Origin: an uncultured Flavobacteriaceae bacterium
GTDB taxonomy: Bacteria; Bacteroidota; Bacteroidia; Flavobacteriales; Flavobacteriaceae
Assembly: GCA_905479835.1 (NCBI GenBank)
Contig: CAJQNZ010000040.1
Location: 1 to 42,904, forward strand
Length of the DNA: 42,904 nt
Direction of reading: 5' to 3'
A program made the translations under genes and the position numbers. The notes beneath the pieces were generated by a model. The model saw only the letters and a list, made by a program, of their open reading frames with translations, had not been told where the DNA came from and made no database searches. The number at the start of each line of letters is the position of its first letter. Position 1 is the first letter of the stretch. This document shows, piece by piece, positions 32,408 to 41,565 of the stretch.

Positions 32408-35137
32408 TTAATTTATAGCAATTCTTTTGGAAATAATCTTATTCCCTTGAGAAACTTTTAAAATGTATATTCCACTAGAAATAGCACCATATGTAAATTG
32501 CTTAGTAAACCTTGAAGTAGTTGTGGTATATTTTTTATTTCTTATCAATCTTCCTGTGATATCATATAAATCAACATGAACTTCCTCGTTTTGATTCGCC
32601 AATAAAGATATATTTATCGCTCCATTAGAAGGATTTGGAAAAATTTTAAAATCCTTGAAGGTTTCTTCTTCAACGTCTAAAACTGTAGTAGTGCTTGTAC
32701 ATATTTCAATACTCCAATCGTTTAAAATCCCTATATCTTCAACTCCATTATCATTTAATGAAATACTCCAGTTTCCTGAAGAATTCAAACCTGAAAACAC
32801 ACTCAAAGGTGTTGAAGGGCTGTAATTTCCTACTGTAGGTTCAGCACATACAATCGATGGATTACCATCTTTAAATGTGATATTAAGATTGTTTTCGTCG
32901 AAACATTCTTTACTCCATAAACTGGAAAAAATAGTTCCATCAGGATGATTTAATTGAATTGTTAAGTCGCTTACATAAGAATGATCAAGATCAACATTAA
33001 CACTTATGTAATCTATAATTTCTGAATCTCCTACATTAATAGAATTTAAAAGTGTTGCTCCTGTATTATCGGGAATTGGGAGGTTTAAATTTTGTCCTGA
33101 AGAATAGGTTGTGCATTCTGTGGTAATTGAATAATCTATTGCAAAATTTTCAGTGTTTATAGCAAAATAAATATTATCCACAGGTTGAATCATTATTCTA
33201 CAAAAAGCCGCTGGAGTATTTGGAACAATTATACTTTCCGATCCATCATTTGGTGTGTTCGCAATCAACGTTTCTGTGTAAGTGAGACCTCCATCAAGAG
33301 AAAGTAAAATATTAACATGTGAGGTATTTACAGGAGCCACATTGGTATTGGCAACATCCCAAGTAATTAATTCTGAGGTACCATTACTCCATAGTATTCC
33401 AGTTGTATTTTGAGACAACACTTTTAATGGTCCAGAATCTCCATCAACTGTTATCGTTGTATTATCAGTTGCTGTCTGTCCTCCTCGTAGATCGTTATCT
33501 CGGACTGTTAATTGAAAGTTAATGACTCTATCTACTGAGGCTAATTTTTCCCAAGTTGTAGACGTTCCACCATTATTTAAAATGGCAGTCAAGTTTGGAA
33601 TGTATCTTATTGGATCTGTTGTTCCTTCAAATGATCTTAAAAGCGGTCCTGATGTATTCGTCTCCATAGGTAACACAGATGTCCCTAAATCATACTGTTC
33701 CCAAGTATAGGTATGTGAGGTCGTTCCATCAATATCTGTTGAAGAACCTTCCAATTTATAAGGTGTCAATCCTGGAATAGTAAATGAGTTTCCGGCTTGA
33801 GCAGTAGGGGAGGTATTTCCTGTTGAAGATAAAGAAGCACAATTACTGCCGTTGGTTGAAGTGATATTATTCCAGATTTTCTGCAAACTTACTTGATGAA
33901 AGTAAGCGTCACTATTGGCCTGCACATTCTCAGGAGAACATATTCCTGCATATCCCATAATTGTAGAGCCACTTCCAGGTTCATAAGCAAGTGCTGCTGC
34001 TCTAGTTCCTCCACCACAATTCGCAGAAGTACTATTAAATGTATGATCAGACCCAAACTGATGTCCCATTTCATGTGCAACATAATCTACATAAAAAGGG
34101 TTTCCTACTGGTGAAGATAGACCTGTAACCCCTCCAGCCTTTGATGAACCGCAAGGTGAGTTAAGAAAAGCGACTCCTCCTCCTCCTGTACTGAATACAT
34201 GACCTATGTCATAATTAGCTGTTCCGATTGCTCCATCAATAACTGTCTGATTTTGAGTTAACATAATACTTCCATTATCATTACTATATGTATCGGTATC
34301 AATAAAAATGATAAGATCATTCTCAGCGACCAATTTCATAGTCAACGAGAGTTCTCTTTCATAAATTCCATTTACACGAGTCATTGCAATTACTAATTCT
34401 GCCATTACAGCAGCCTTTTTTTGTGATTCAGTTGTTAGCGTACATCCACAAGCAGCTTCGGCTGCAGCAACATGAAATGCAGAATACTCTATTGTTGTTG
34501 CAAGTGCTAATCTGAATTCTCGCATCATACCATCATTGGCATTTAAGACACTTTTAGTAGATGTTTTATTTTCAACACTACTGTCTTGCACAAAACCACA
34601 TTCAAATTTTTCTTTTGGATTAGATACATCTCTTTTGGAATAAAGAGTGTGAATATTTTTATCTTTTAAAGATGGATCAATATATAGTGTCCCGTTTTTT
34701 GCAGAAAAAATCATTGCATTCAATCCTTTGGGAGTGATGCTAAATCGAATTGTTGATTCTGGCTTGTTTATATCCTGCCCTACAAATGATTTCAATTCTG
34801 GATATTTTTTTTGAAGTTCCGAATCCATTACAGAAGCTTCTTTAATACGATATTGATTCATTTTCCCATTTTGCCCAGGAAAATCAACAATGACTTTAAA
34901 AACTTGTTTATTTATTTCTCTTTTAGTGGCTGTTCTTAATTTTGTTTTTAATTCATTAATATCTAGTATATAATACTTTGTTTTTTTAGTTACTGTATTA
35001 TTCTTTAACTTTTTACTTTTCAATTCTTTTTCTGAAAGTTTATTCCATATCGATTTTTTATGCTGCGAATAAGATGTAGCAACAAAAAAGCAAACAAAAA
35101 ATAGAATGTTTATTGAAGATTTATATTTCAGATTCAT
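32408..35137 (-). CDS. Secreted reprolysin-like metalloprotease with P domain and T9SS sorting domain
   Basis: 909 residues. Signal peptide 1-24 (FFVCFFVATSYS). A propeptide-like region runs to about 200. The M12B-type catalytic domain has the zinc site HEMGHQFGSDH (H355, H359, H365). Further on are Ig-like/PKD-like linkers and a proprotein-convertase P/Homo B domain (about 685-815; IDYISVNVDLDHSYVSDLTI, GNWSISLNDNGVEDIG). The last 80 residues are a type A T9SS C-terminal domain (FKIFPNPSNGAINISL .. SSGIYILKVSQGNKIISKRI). It is exported through the outer membrane and released or anchored, where it degrades proteins. Monocistronic with a good promoter. Confidence 0.94.
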   Translation of the reverse strand: MNLKYKSSINILFFVCFFVATSYSQHKKSIWNKLSEKELKSKKLKNNTVTKKTKYYILDINELKTKLRTATKREINKQVFKVIVDFPGQNGKMNQYRIKEASVMDSELQKKYPELKSFVGQDINKPESTIRFSITPKGLNAMIFSAKNGTLYIDPSLKDKNIHTLYSKRDVSNPKEKFECGFVQDSSVENKTSTKSVLNANDGMMREFRLALATTIEYSAFHVAAAEAACGCTLTTESQKKAAVMAELVIAMTRVNGIYERELSLTMKLVAENDLIIFIDTDTYSNDNGSIMLTQNQTVIDGAIGTANYDIGHVFSTGGGGVAFLNSPCGSSKAGGVTGLSSPVGNPFYVDYVAHEMGHQFGSDHTFNSTSANCGGGTRAAALAYEPGSGSTIMGYAGICSPENVQANSDAYFHQVSLQKIWNNITSTNGSNCASLSSTGNTSPTAQAGNSFTIPGLTPYKLEGSSTDIDGTTSHTYTWEQYDLGTSVLPMETNTSGPLLRSFEGTTDPIRYIPNLTAILNNGGTSTTWEKLASVDRVINFQLTVRDNDLRGGQTATDNTTITVDGDSGPLKVLSQNTTGILWSNGTSELITWDVANTNVAPVNTSHVNILLSLDGGLTYTETLIANTPNDGSESIIVPNTPAAFCRIMIQPVDNIYFAINTENFAIDYSITTECTTYSSGQNLNLPIPDNTGATLLNSINVGDSEIIDYISVNVDLDHSYVSDLTIQLNHPDGTIFSSLWSKECFDENNLNITFKDGNPSIVCAEPTVGNYSPSTPLSVFSGLNSSGNWSISLNDNGVEDIGILNDWSIEICTSTTTVLDVEEETFKDFKIFPNPSNGAINISLLANQNEEVHVDLYDITGRLIRNKKYTTTTSRFTKQFTYGAISSGIYILKVSQGNKIISKRIAIN

Positions 35138-35170
35138 TAAAAATTAAATTAAATGTGAGGATGTTTTTTT

Positions 35171-35202
35171 CAAATCTAATCCTTAATTAGCATTTATTCA
35201 AA
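35171..35202 (-). promoter_or_regulatory. Full Bacteroidetes-type promoter of the metalloprotease gene
   Basis: Minus strand TTTG (35199-35202), 20-base spacer, TAGATTTG (35171-35178). This is the best complete TTTG-N19/21-TAnnTTTG match in the window. The ATG is 34 bases further on. Confidence 0.65.
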
Positions 35203-35244
35203 AAAAATAACGCCCTTTTGGATTATCAATTATTAATAATACTC

Positions 35245-35252
35245 TAAATTTG
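35245..35252 (+). promoter_or_regulatory. -7 box TAAATTTG for ribF
   Basis: TAnnTTTG match 26 bases before GTG 35279. A TTTG lies at 35217-35220, a slightly long spacing of 24. Confidence 0.5.
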
Positions 35253-35278
35253 TCGTTGAATTCATATTTTCTTACTGA

Positions 35279-36214
35279 GTGAAAGTAACACACGATTATT
35301 CTCAATTCTCTACAACTAAAAAAACAATTGTTACCATTGGTACTTTTGACGGTGTGCATATAGGACATCAAAAAATCATCTCACAACTTTTAAACGCCTC
35401 TAAAAAAGAAAATGAAACTTCTGTTTTATTAACTTTTTTCCCACACCCGAGAATGGTTCTCCAAAAAGATAGTTCTATTAAACTCATCAATACAATTGAC
35501 GAGAAAATACACTTATTAGAAAAAATAGGGCTAGAAGAATTAATCATACATCCATTTAATAGAGAATTTTCAAGACTGACTGCGTTGGAATTTGTCAGAG
35601 ATGTTTTGGTAAACAAACTCAATATTTCAAAATTAATTATTGGTTACGATCATCATTTTGGTAAAAATAGAGAAGGAAATTTCGAGCAACTTCAAGAATA
35701 TGGTGAAATGTTTGACTTTAAAGTTGAAGAAATTCCAGCGCAAAACATCAATGATATTTCAGTAAGTTCTAGTAAAATACGAAAGGCATTGAATGAAGGA
35801 AATATTGAAAAAGCCAATAAATATCTTGACTATAACTTTATGATGTCTGGAAAAGTAGTTTCTGGAAATAACCTCGGCTCTAAAATTAACTTTCCTACTG
35901 CCAACATCCATATTGAGCAAGATTATAAATTAATTCCCAAAAATGGCGTTTATATCGTAAAATCAACCATTTCAGACGTTGATTATTTCGGAATGTTGAA
36001 TATTGGAAATAGGCCTACTATTGATGGAAAACAGCAAACGATCGAAGTGCATTTCTTTGATTTTGACAAAAACATTTATGAAGAAGGTATTCAGATTGAA
36101 CTTTTGAAATTCATACGTGAAGAAGAAAAGTTTGATTCAATAGCTGATTTAAAAAATCAATTGGAAAAAGATGAAATAAATATTAAAAAAATCATTTCAA
36201 CTGAATTTCATTAA
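35279..36214 (+). CDS. ribF: Bifunctional riboflavin kinase / FAD synthetase
   Basis: 311 residues from a GTG start; no ATG fits upstream. N-terminal adenylyltransferase (about 1-180): GTFDGVHIGHQKI (21-33) and FSRLTALEFVRDVL, GYDHHFGKNREGN, ISSSKIRKAL-type block. C-terminal flavokinase (about 185-307): SGKVVSGNNLGSKINFPTAN, KNGVYIV, GMLNIGNRPTI and EVHFFDFDKNIYEE. It phosphorylates riboflavin to FMN and adenylates FMN to FAD. Divergent from the metalloprotease gene. Confidence 0.96.
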   Translation: MKVTHDYSQFSTTKKTIVTIGTFDGVHIGHQKIISQLLNASKKENETSVLLTFFPHPRMVLQKDSSIKLINTIDEKIHLLEKIGLEELIIHPFNREFSRLTALEFVRDVLVNKLNISKLIIGYDHHFGKNREGNFEQLQEYGEMFDFKVEEIPAQNINDISVSSSKIRKALNEGNIEKANKYLDYNFMMSGKVVSGNNLGSKINFPTANIHIEQDYKLIPKNGVYIVKSTISDVDYFGMLNIGNRPTIDGKQQTIEVHFFDFDKNIYEEGIQIELLKFIREEEKFDSIADLKNQLEKDEINIKKIISTEFH

Positions 36215-36219
36215 ATCCT

Positions 36220-36227
36220 TATATTTG
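36220..36227 (+). promoter_or_regulatory. -7 box TATATTTG for the lipoprotein gene
   Basis: TAnnTTTG match just after the ribF stop, giving a leader of about 85 bases before ATG 36321. A five-codon ORF (ATGAAACGAGCATGTTAA, 36231-36248) sits at the front of that leader; its meaning is unknown. Confidence 0.5.
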
Positions 36228-36320
36228 TCTATGAAACGAGCATGTTAAAATCTTTATCATCCATGAAAATGATTAATAGCGAAGAGCATGTGACCGTTAA
36301 AAAACAATACGTATAAACAC

Positions 36321-36848
36321 ATGAAATCTTTTGTAACTATCCTATTTTGTATACTATTATTTGGCTGTAAAGCAAAAAAGTCTAATATGATTTCAGAAAA
36401 ACAAGAATTTAATTCTTCTAGTTATTGTGCTGAAGATGGTGTCTGTTCTATTGAATTGATACCTGATAGTTCATTGGACCTGAAAAAAGGAACTTTAGGC
36501 GAATTGTATGCTACAGTGGAAGAAGGTGAAAACATTGTTTTTAAATTTACTTATAAAAAAACGATTCCTGAAGGTGTAATGGATGCTCAATATATTGAAG
36601 AAGTGTATGCGGAACTTGATCCAAATTTATCTGATATAAATATAAGTGGAAAAGAACTCAGCAACGTAAAATTTATCTATAATAGGATCTGTTATTGTAA
36701 GGGTCAGACTGGTTTTTACAAGATTAACAACGGAAATTTATTTGTCAAAAAAACAGCTGCTAAAACCTACAATATTCAATTTGAAAGTAAGGTTAAAGAA
36801 GTTCCTCAAATTGTTACTCGAATAAATGAAACGTTTATACTCGAATAA
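36321..36848 (+). CDS. Hypothetical lipoprotein
   Basis: 175 residues with a lipoprotein signal ending LLFGC (Cys16). The mature part has a Cys pair near the N-terminus (SSYCAEDGVCSIEL) and a second pair (NRICYCKGQTGFYKI), which may form disulphides in the periplasm. The predicted fold is mostly beta. No known domain is recognised. It lies between ribF and serS with its own promoter, so context gives no function. Confidence 0.8.
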   Translation: MKSFVTILFCILLFGCKAKKSNMISEKQEFNSSSYCAEDGVCSIELIPDSSLDLKKGTLGELYATVEEGENIVFKFTYKKTIPEGVMDAQYIEEVYAELDPNLSDINISGKELSNVKFIYNRICYCKGQTGFYKINNGNLFVKKTAAKTYNIQFESKVKEVPQIVTRINETFILE

Positions 36849-36864
36849 ACAACTTCAATTTCAT

Positions 36865-36872
36865 AAATTTGT
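36865..36872 (+). promoter_or_regulatory. -7 box TAAATTTG for serS
   Basis: TAnnTTTG match 28 bases before ATG 36901. Confidence 0.5.
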
Positions 36873-36900
36873 GCTTTTATAAAAGATAAATTTTAAAAGC

Positions 36901-38175
36901 ATGTTACAAGTAGCATTTATCAGAGAAAATCAAGAGACGGTTATAAAAGGGCTAGCAAAACGTAATTTTGCCAATGCTGAAACTGTTCTAAACAATGTAT
37001 TGTCAACTGACGAAAATCGAAGATCAACTCAGACTGAACTAGACAATATTCTTGCAGAATCTAATAAATTGTCTAAAGAAATCGGAATGCTTTTTAAAAA
37101 TGGGGAGGCTCAAAAAGCAACCGTTTTAAAAGAAAAAACAAGCCTATTAAAAGAACAATCTAAAGAATTGGCTGAAAAACTAGGTCAATTATCAACAGAT
37201 TTACAAGAACTTTTATATCAAATTCCTAATGTTCCTCACGCTTCTGTTCCTGCAGGAAATAGTGAAGATGACAATGAGACTATATTCGAAGAAGGTGTAA
37301 TCCCTCAATTGCATGAAGAAGCAATTCCTCATTGGGAATTGGCAAAAAAATATGACATTATAGATTTCGAACTCGGAACTAAAATTACAGGTGCAGGATT
37401 TCCAGTTTATAAAGGTAAAGGTGCAAGATTGCAACGTGCATTGATCAATTATTTTCTTGATAAAAATACGGCTGCAGGTTATACAGAGATTCAAGTTCCA
37501 CATCTTGTAAACGAAGAGTCCGGAAAAGGAACAGGTCAATTACCTGACAAGGAAGGACAAATGTATCATGCTGGAATTGATAATTTATATTTAATTCCTA
37601 CTGCAGAAGTCCCTGTTACCAATATCTATCGTGATGTAATCGTTAAAGAAACTGATTTTCCTATAACAAATACTGCTTATACTCCTTGTTTTCGTAGAGA
37701 AGCAGGAAGTTATGGAGCACATGTTAGAGGATTGAATCGCTTGCATCAATTTGACAAAGTAGAAATTGTACGCATTGAACATCCATCATCTTCTTACCAA
37801 GCCTTAGACGGAATGGTTGAACATGTGAAAGGTATCTTACAAGAATTAGAGTTGCCCTATCGTATTTTAAGATTATGCGGAGGAGATTTAGGATTTACAG
37901 CTGCGTTGACTTTTGACTTTGAATTGTTTTCTACAGCACAAGATCGATGGTTGGAAATAAGTTCAGTTTCCAATTTTGAAGCATTTCAAGCCAATCGTTT
38001 AAAACTCCGTTTTAAAAATAATGATGGTAAAAGTGAATTGGCACACACATTGAACGGAAGTTCGCTCGCATTGCCTAGAGTACTTGCAGGTTTACTTGAA
38101 AACTGTCAAACTCCTGAAGGAATTAAAATCCCTAAAGTATTGGTGCCTTATTGTGGGTTTGAAATGATAGATTAG
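36901..38175 (+). CDS. serS: Seryl-tRNA synthetase
   Basis: 424 residues, typical length. An N-terminal coiled-coil arm (about 30-105) binds the long variable arm of tRNA-Ser. Class II motifs: motif 1 near ALINYFLDKNTAAGYTEIQVP, LIPTAEVPVTNIYRD, motif 2 CFRREAGSYGAHVRGLNRLH and motif 3 NGSSLALPRVLAGLLEN. It charges tRNA-Ser (and tRNA-Sec where present). The stop overlaps the end of the opposing 47-codon ORF by four bases. Confidence 0.97.
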   Translation: MLQVAFIRENQETVIKGLAKRNFANAETVLNNVLSTDENRRSTQTELDNILAESNKLSKEIGMLFKNGEAQKATVLKEKTSLLKEQSKELAEKLGQLSTDLQELLYQIPNVPHASVPAGNSEDDNETIFEEGVIPQLHEEAIPHWELAKKYDIIDFELGTKITGAGFPVYKGKGARLQRALINYFLDKNTAAGYTEIQVPHLVNEESGKGTGQLPDKEGQMYHAGIDNLYLIPTAEVPVTNIYRDVIVKETDFPITNTAYTPCFRREAGSYGAHVRGLNRLHQFDKVEIVRIEHPSSSYQALDGMVEHVKGILQELELPYRILRLCGGDLGFTAALTFDFELFSTAQDRWLEISSVSNFEAFQANRLKLRFKNNDGKSELAHTLNGSSLALPRVLAGLLENCQTPEGIKIPKVLVPYCGFEMID

Positions 38176-38315
38176 TTTGCGGTAACAGCAACCATTAATC
38201 TTTTATATTTATTCATTTCTAGTAATGCTTCAAAATAAGCGTTTAGTTGACCATTTTTCATAAAAGCCGTTGCTTTGTTTTTAGCGCTTTCGTATTTTTT
38301 TATTAAATCTTTCAT
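38172..38315 (-). CDS. 47-residue basic hypothetical protein convergent with serS
   Basis: ATG at 38313-38315, TAA at 38172-38174, overlapping the serS stop. The product begins MKDLIKKYESAKNKATAFMK and ends YKRLMVAVTAN; it is basic and predicted to be one or two helices, with no membrane segment. The whole interval carries an uninterrupted frame with normal codon use. I believe similar small proteins occur in other flavobacteria, but cannot confirm it here. Function unknown. Confidence 0.65.
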   Translation of the reverse strand: MKDLIKKYESAKNKATAFMKNGQLNAYFEALLEMNKYKRLMVAVTAN

Positions 38316-38425
38316 TTTGGTTAGTTTTAATAGTTCTATACTCTTAAGACAAGATTCGTGCCAAAACGTTACAGCTGTGTTTTAAAATAGTACTGAATTT
38401 ATAAAAATTTTAACAGTTTCTTCTT

Positions 38426-38433
38426 TATCTTTG
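38426..38433 (+). promoter_or_regulatory. -7 box TATCTTTG for the TPR gene
   Basis: TAnnTTTG match 18 bases before ATG 38452. Confidence 0.5.
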
Positions 38434-38451
38434 AGGCTGATCTACATGTAA

Positions 38452-40224
38452 ATGCGAAAAATAATTTTCTTTTTTTTATTTCTAATTCCTCTAATTTCTT
38501 GGTCTCAAGAGCAACAACTTGCTTATGATTATTTCAGAAAAGGTGAATATGAAAAGTCTGCAAGTATTTATGAAAAATTATATGTAGAAAATAAGTTCAA
38601 TGCTCATTATTTAAGCAAGTTGATTGATTGTTATCAGCAATTGGAAGATTTTACAAAAGCCAAAGAAACAATAGATAAGCATCTTAAAGAGTTCCCTAAA
38701 CAAGTTCAATTTTATGTTGAAATAGGATATAATTACGAGTTACAACACTTACAAGAACAAGCAGATTCTTTCTATGAAAAAGCACTGAAAACACTAGATG
38801 TCAATACACATTATGGGTATTCTGTAGGAAAAGCATTTCAAGACAATCATTTACTTGATTATGCTTTACAAGCCTATAAAAAAACAATGGAAGAGAATCC
38901 TAAAGCCAATTATAACATACAAGTTGCATCAATATATGGCGAAAAAGGTGAAATAAATAACATGTTTGACACGTATCTTTCTATGGTAGATGCGGATGAA
39001 AAATATACCAAAACTATCATGCGCTATATTGGAAAATATATTACTGATGATAGCCGAAATGAATACAATGTTATTTTTAAAAAATCAGTTTTAAAACGCC
39101 TTCAATCCAATCAAAAAAATTCCTGGAATGAATTAATGAGTTGGTTGTTCATGCAACAAAAAGACTATAATAAAGCGTTTATTCAAGAAAAAGCTCTTCA
39201 TAAAAGAAGTCTTGAAAGTCTTGAAGGAATTATAAAGCTAGGCGAAATTTCATTTGACAATAAAGATTATGAAACGACCGAAAAATGTTTCGATTATGTA
39301 CTAGAAAACACAGTTGATGTTGTCGAAATTATGGATGCTAAATTGTATAAATTATATGTAAATATTGAAACTTCCATAGATCTTGACCTTGTAAATTCTC
39401 AATTCCAATCTCTTTTTAATGAATATGGAAAAACTACCAATACCATAGATATTCAGATTGCTTATGCTGATTTTTTAACTTTTAAAAATAACCAACCAGA
39501 TCAAGCTATTGCCGTTTTAAAGGAAGCTTTAAAATTGAGAAGTACTGATTTTCAAAAAGGTGCTATTAAGATTAAACTTGGAGAGGTATTGGTTTTTAAC
39601 AATCGATTCAACGAAGCTTTGATCTATTTTTCACAAGTGCAAGCAACTTTAAAAAATCACATTTTGGCTCAAAAAGCACGTTTCAAAGTTGCACAGACAA
39701 GTTATTATAAAGGCGATTTTGATTGGGCAGAAACACAATTAAAAGTCTTAAAAGGATCTACATCTCAGTTGATTGCAAATGATGCTTTGGATTTAAGTTT
39801 AATAATTAACGACAACATTGTTCAAGATTCCTTAAAAATAGCATTAAAAACCTATGCTCAAGCAGATTTATTGGCATATCAGCATAAAAACCAACAAGCT
39901 GTAGATTCCCTAAATATAATTTTAACACAGCACAAAGGGCATTCGATTGAAGACGAAGCGCTATTTAAACAAGCTCAAGTATTTGAAGAAATGAAATTGT
40001 ATAACATGGCAGCGTCCAATTATTTGAAAATCATCAATATTAATGCTGAAGATATATTGGTTGATGATGCATATTATAAGTTAGGAGAAATAAGTTTTCA
40101 GCTAGATAATATCGAAAAAGCCAAAGAGTATTATCAAAAGATTATTTTTGATTTTCCGTCAAGTATTCACTTGGTTGAGGCTCGTAAAAAATTCAGAAAA
40201 CTTCGTGGAGACTTGATTAATTAA
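38452..40224 (+). CDS. Exported tetratricopeptide-repeat protein
   Basis: 590 residues, signal peptide 1-18 (FFFLFLIPLISWSQ). TPR units run through nearly the whole mature protein: AYDYFRKGEYEKSASIYEKL at the start, then FYEKALKTLDV, YALQAYKKTMEENP, QAIAVLKEALKLR, and last IEKAKEYYQKIIFDFPSS. The final units resemble outer-membrane lipoprotein BamD/YbgF-type repeats. It is probably a periplasmic or outer-membrane scaffold for protein-protein contacts. The partner is unknown. Confidence 0.88.
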   Translation: MRKIIFFFLFLIPLISWSQEQQLAYDYFRKGEYEKSASIYEKLYVENKFNAHYLSKLIDCYQQLEDFTKAKETIDKHLKEFPKQVQFYVEIGYNYELQHLQEQADSFYEKALKTLDVNTHYGYSVGKAFQDNHLLDYALQAYKKTMEENPKANYNIQVASIYGEKGEINNMFDTYLSMVDADEKYTKTIMRYIGKYITDDSRNEYNVIFKKSVLKRLQSNQKNSWNELMSWLFMQQKDYNKAFIQEKALHKRSLESLEGIIKLGEISFDNKDYETTEKCFDYVLENTVDVVEIMDAKLYKLYVNIETSIDLDLVNSQFQSLFNEYGKTTNTIDIQIAYADFLTFKNNQPDQAIAVLKEALKLRSTDFQKGAIKIKLGEVLVFNNRFNEALIYFSQVQATLKNHILAQKARFKVAQTSYYKGDFDWAETQLKVLKGSTSQLIANDALDLSLIINDNIVQDSLKIALKTYAQADLLAYQHKNQQAVDSLNIILTQHKGHSIEDEALFKQAQVFEEMKLYNMAASNYLKIININAEDILVDDAYYKLGEISFQLDNIEKAKEYYQKIIFDFPSSIHLVEARKKFRKLRGDLIN

Positions 40225-40410
40225 TCATTCATAAAATGTGATAATATAGCGTTGTAAAGATCAGTGAAATCACAATTCAATATCATTTAGTAATACCAAC
40301 ACTTGTGAGTTTACTATTTTAAATTATTATAGAAGAGTTAATCAAAAAAATCAAGTACAGTACCAATAAAATTGATACATTGCTTCATTAAAAAAAATTA
40401 CATTAAAACC

Positions 40411-40722
40411 ATGTACATATACAACGTTACAATTAATATAGATGAAAGTATTCATCAACCTTGGTTAAAATGGATTGATAAGCACATTCAAGATGTTCTT
40501 GGTACAGGTAAATTTATCAGTGCGAAACTCACCCAAGTTCTTGTAGAAGAAGAAATGGGAGGAACAACGTATTCCGTTCAATACACTGCAAAAACTAGAC
40601 AAGATCTTGACGATTATTATAAATATGATGCAGATGCGCTAAGAAAGGATAGTGATATCTTCAATGGTAAATTTGTTGCTTTCAGAACTGAATTGAAAAT
40701 TATAAAAGAGTTTAAAGCGTAG
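40411..40722 (+). CDS. DUF4286-family small protein
   Basis: 103 residues from ATG 40411; a TTG 13 codons upstream would give a poor extension. Family features: MYIYNVTINIDESIHQPWLKW at the N-terminus, then SAKLTQVLVEEEMGGTTYSV and RQDLDDYYKYDADALRK. It looks like a small alpha/beta (ferredoxin-like) soluble protein. Commonly next to ksgA in Bacteroidetes, as here. No function is established. Confidence 0.85.
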   Translation: MYIYNVTINIDESIHQPWLKWIDKHIQDVLGTGKFISAKLTQVLVEEEMGGTTYSVQYTAKTRQDLDDYYKYDADALRKDSDIFNGKFVAFRTELKIIKEFKA

Positions 40723-40740
40723 ATTGGAAATTAAGACTTG

Positions 40741-40764
40741 TCATTCCTACGTTCACAGGAATGA
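40741..40764. repeat. Small palindromic repeat before ksgA
   Basis: TCATTCCT-ACGTTCAC-AGGAATGA, an 8-base stem with an 8-base loop, 18 bases before the ksgA ATG and preceded by CTTG. It is a different word from the TCGA-core repeats but of the same intergenic palindrome class. It lacks a T-run, so I do not call it a terminator. Confidence 0.5.
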
Positions 40765-40782
40765 TAAAAAAGAAAAAAATAC

Positions 40783-41565
40783 ATGAGCGTAAGAGCAAAA
40801 AAACATCTAGGACAACATTTTTTAAAAGACGAAGAAATTGCTAAAAATATAGCGGATTCTTTAACTCTTAAAGGGTATAATGATGTGCTCGAAATAGGCC
40901 CAGGAATGGGTGTTCTTACTAAATATTTATTAAAAAAAGATGTCGTTACTCATGTGATTGAAATAGATTGGGATTCCGTAGCGTATCTTCAAGCCAATTT
41001 CCTCCATCTTGCTCCAAGAATTATAGAAAAAGATTTTTTAAAAATTAATTTAAAAGATTACTTTAAAGAAAATCAAGTTGCTATTATTGGGAATTTTCCA
41101 TATAATATTTCTACTCAGATACTTTTTAAAACTCTAGAAAATCGTGAAAGAATTCCTGAATTTGCAGGGATGTTTCAAAAAGAAGTAGCACAACGAATTG
41201 CTGAAAAAGAAGGAAGTAAAATATATGGTATTTTATCTGTATTGACACAAGCCTTTTATGACGTAGAATATCTTTTTACAGTTCCACCAACTGTTTTTGA
41301 TCCTCCTCCCAAAGTGGATTCGGGAGTTATACGATTGACCAGAAAAGAAAATTATACCCTTCCAGTAGATGAAAAATTGTTTTTTAGAGTGGTAAAAACT
41401 GGCTTCAACCAACGTAGAAAAATGTTGCGTGGAAGTTTAAAATCACTCAATTTATCGGATAAATTAAGAGAAGACCCTATATTTGTCATGCGTCCTGAAC
41501 AGTTATCAGTTTCGTCATTTATTGAACTGACTGCAAAAATAGAGCAAGATGGAATTAGAGATTAA
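40783..41565 (+). CDS. ksgA: 16S rRNA A1518/A1519 dimethyltransferase KsgA
   Basis: 260 residues. SAM-binding motif [14 protein letters not shown] (about 38-51), acidic ribose contact VIEIDW, and catalytic motif [10 protein letters not shown] (about 105-112). The basic helix [13 protein letters not shown] in the C-terminal domain contacts rRNA. It dimethylates two adenosines in helix 45 during 30S assembly. Its last 17 bases overlap the mgtE start, so the two genes are translationally coupled. Confidence 0.97.
   Translation: MSVRAKKHLGQHFLKDEEIAKNIADSLTLKGYNDVLEIGPGMGVLTKYLLKKDVVTHVIEIDWDSVAYLQANFLHLAPRIIEKDFLKINLKDYFKENQVAIIGNFPYNISTQILFKTLENRERIPEFAGMFQKEVAQRIAEKEGSKIYGILSVLTQAFYDVEYLFTVPPTVFDPPPKVDSGVIRLTRKENYTLPVDEKLFFRVVKTGFNQRRKMLRGSLKSLNLSDKLREDPIFVMRPEQLSVSSFIELTAKIEQDGIRD

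Noticed and set aside
36231-36248. Regulatory upstream peptide (five codons) in the lipoprotein leader
   Set aside because: An ATG..TAA this short is expected by chance, and no attenuator hairpin accompanies it. Noted only within the promoter entry.
40741-40764. Terminator after the DUF4286 gene
   Set aside because: The hairpin is followed by an A-run rather than a T-run on the coding strand, and lies close to ksgA, which may share the transcript.
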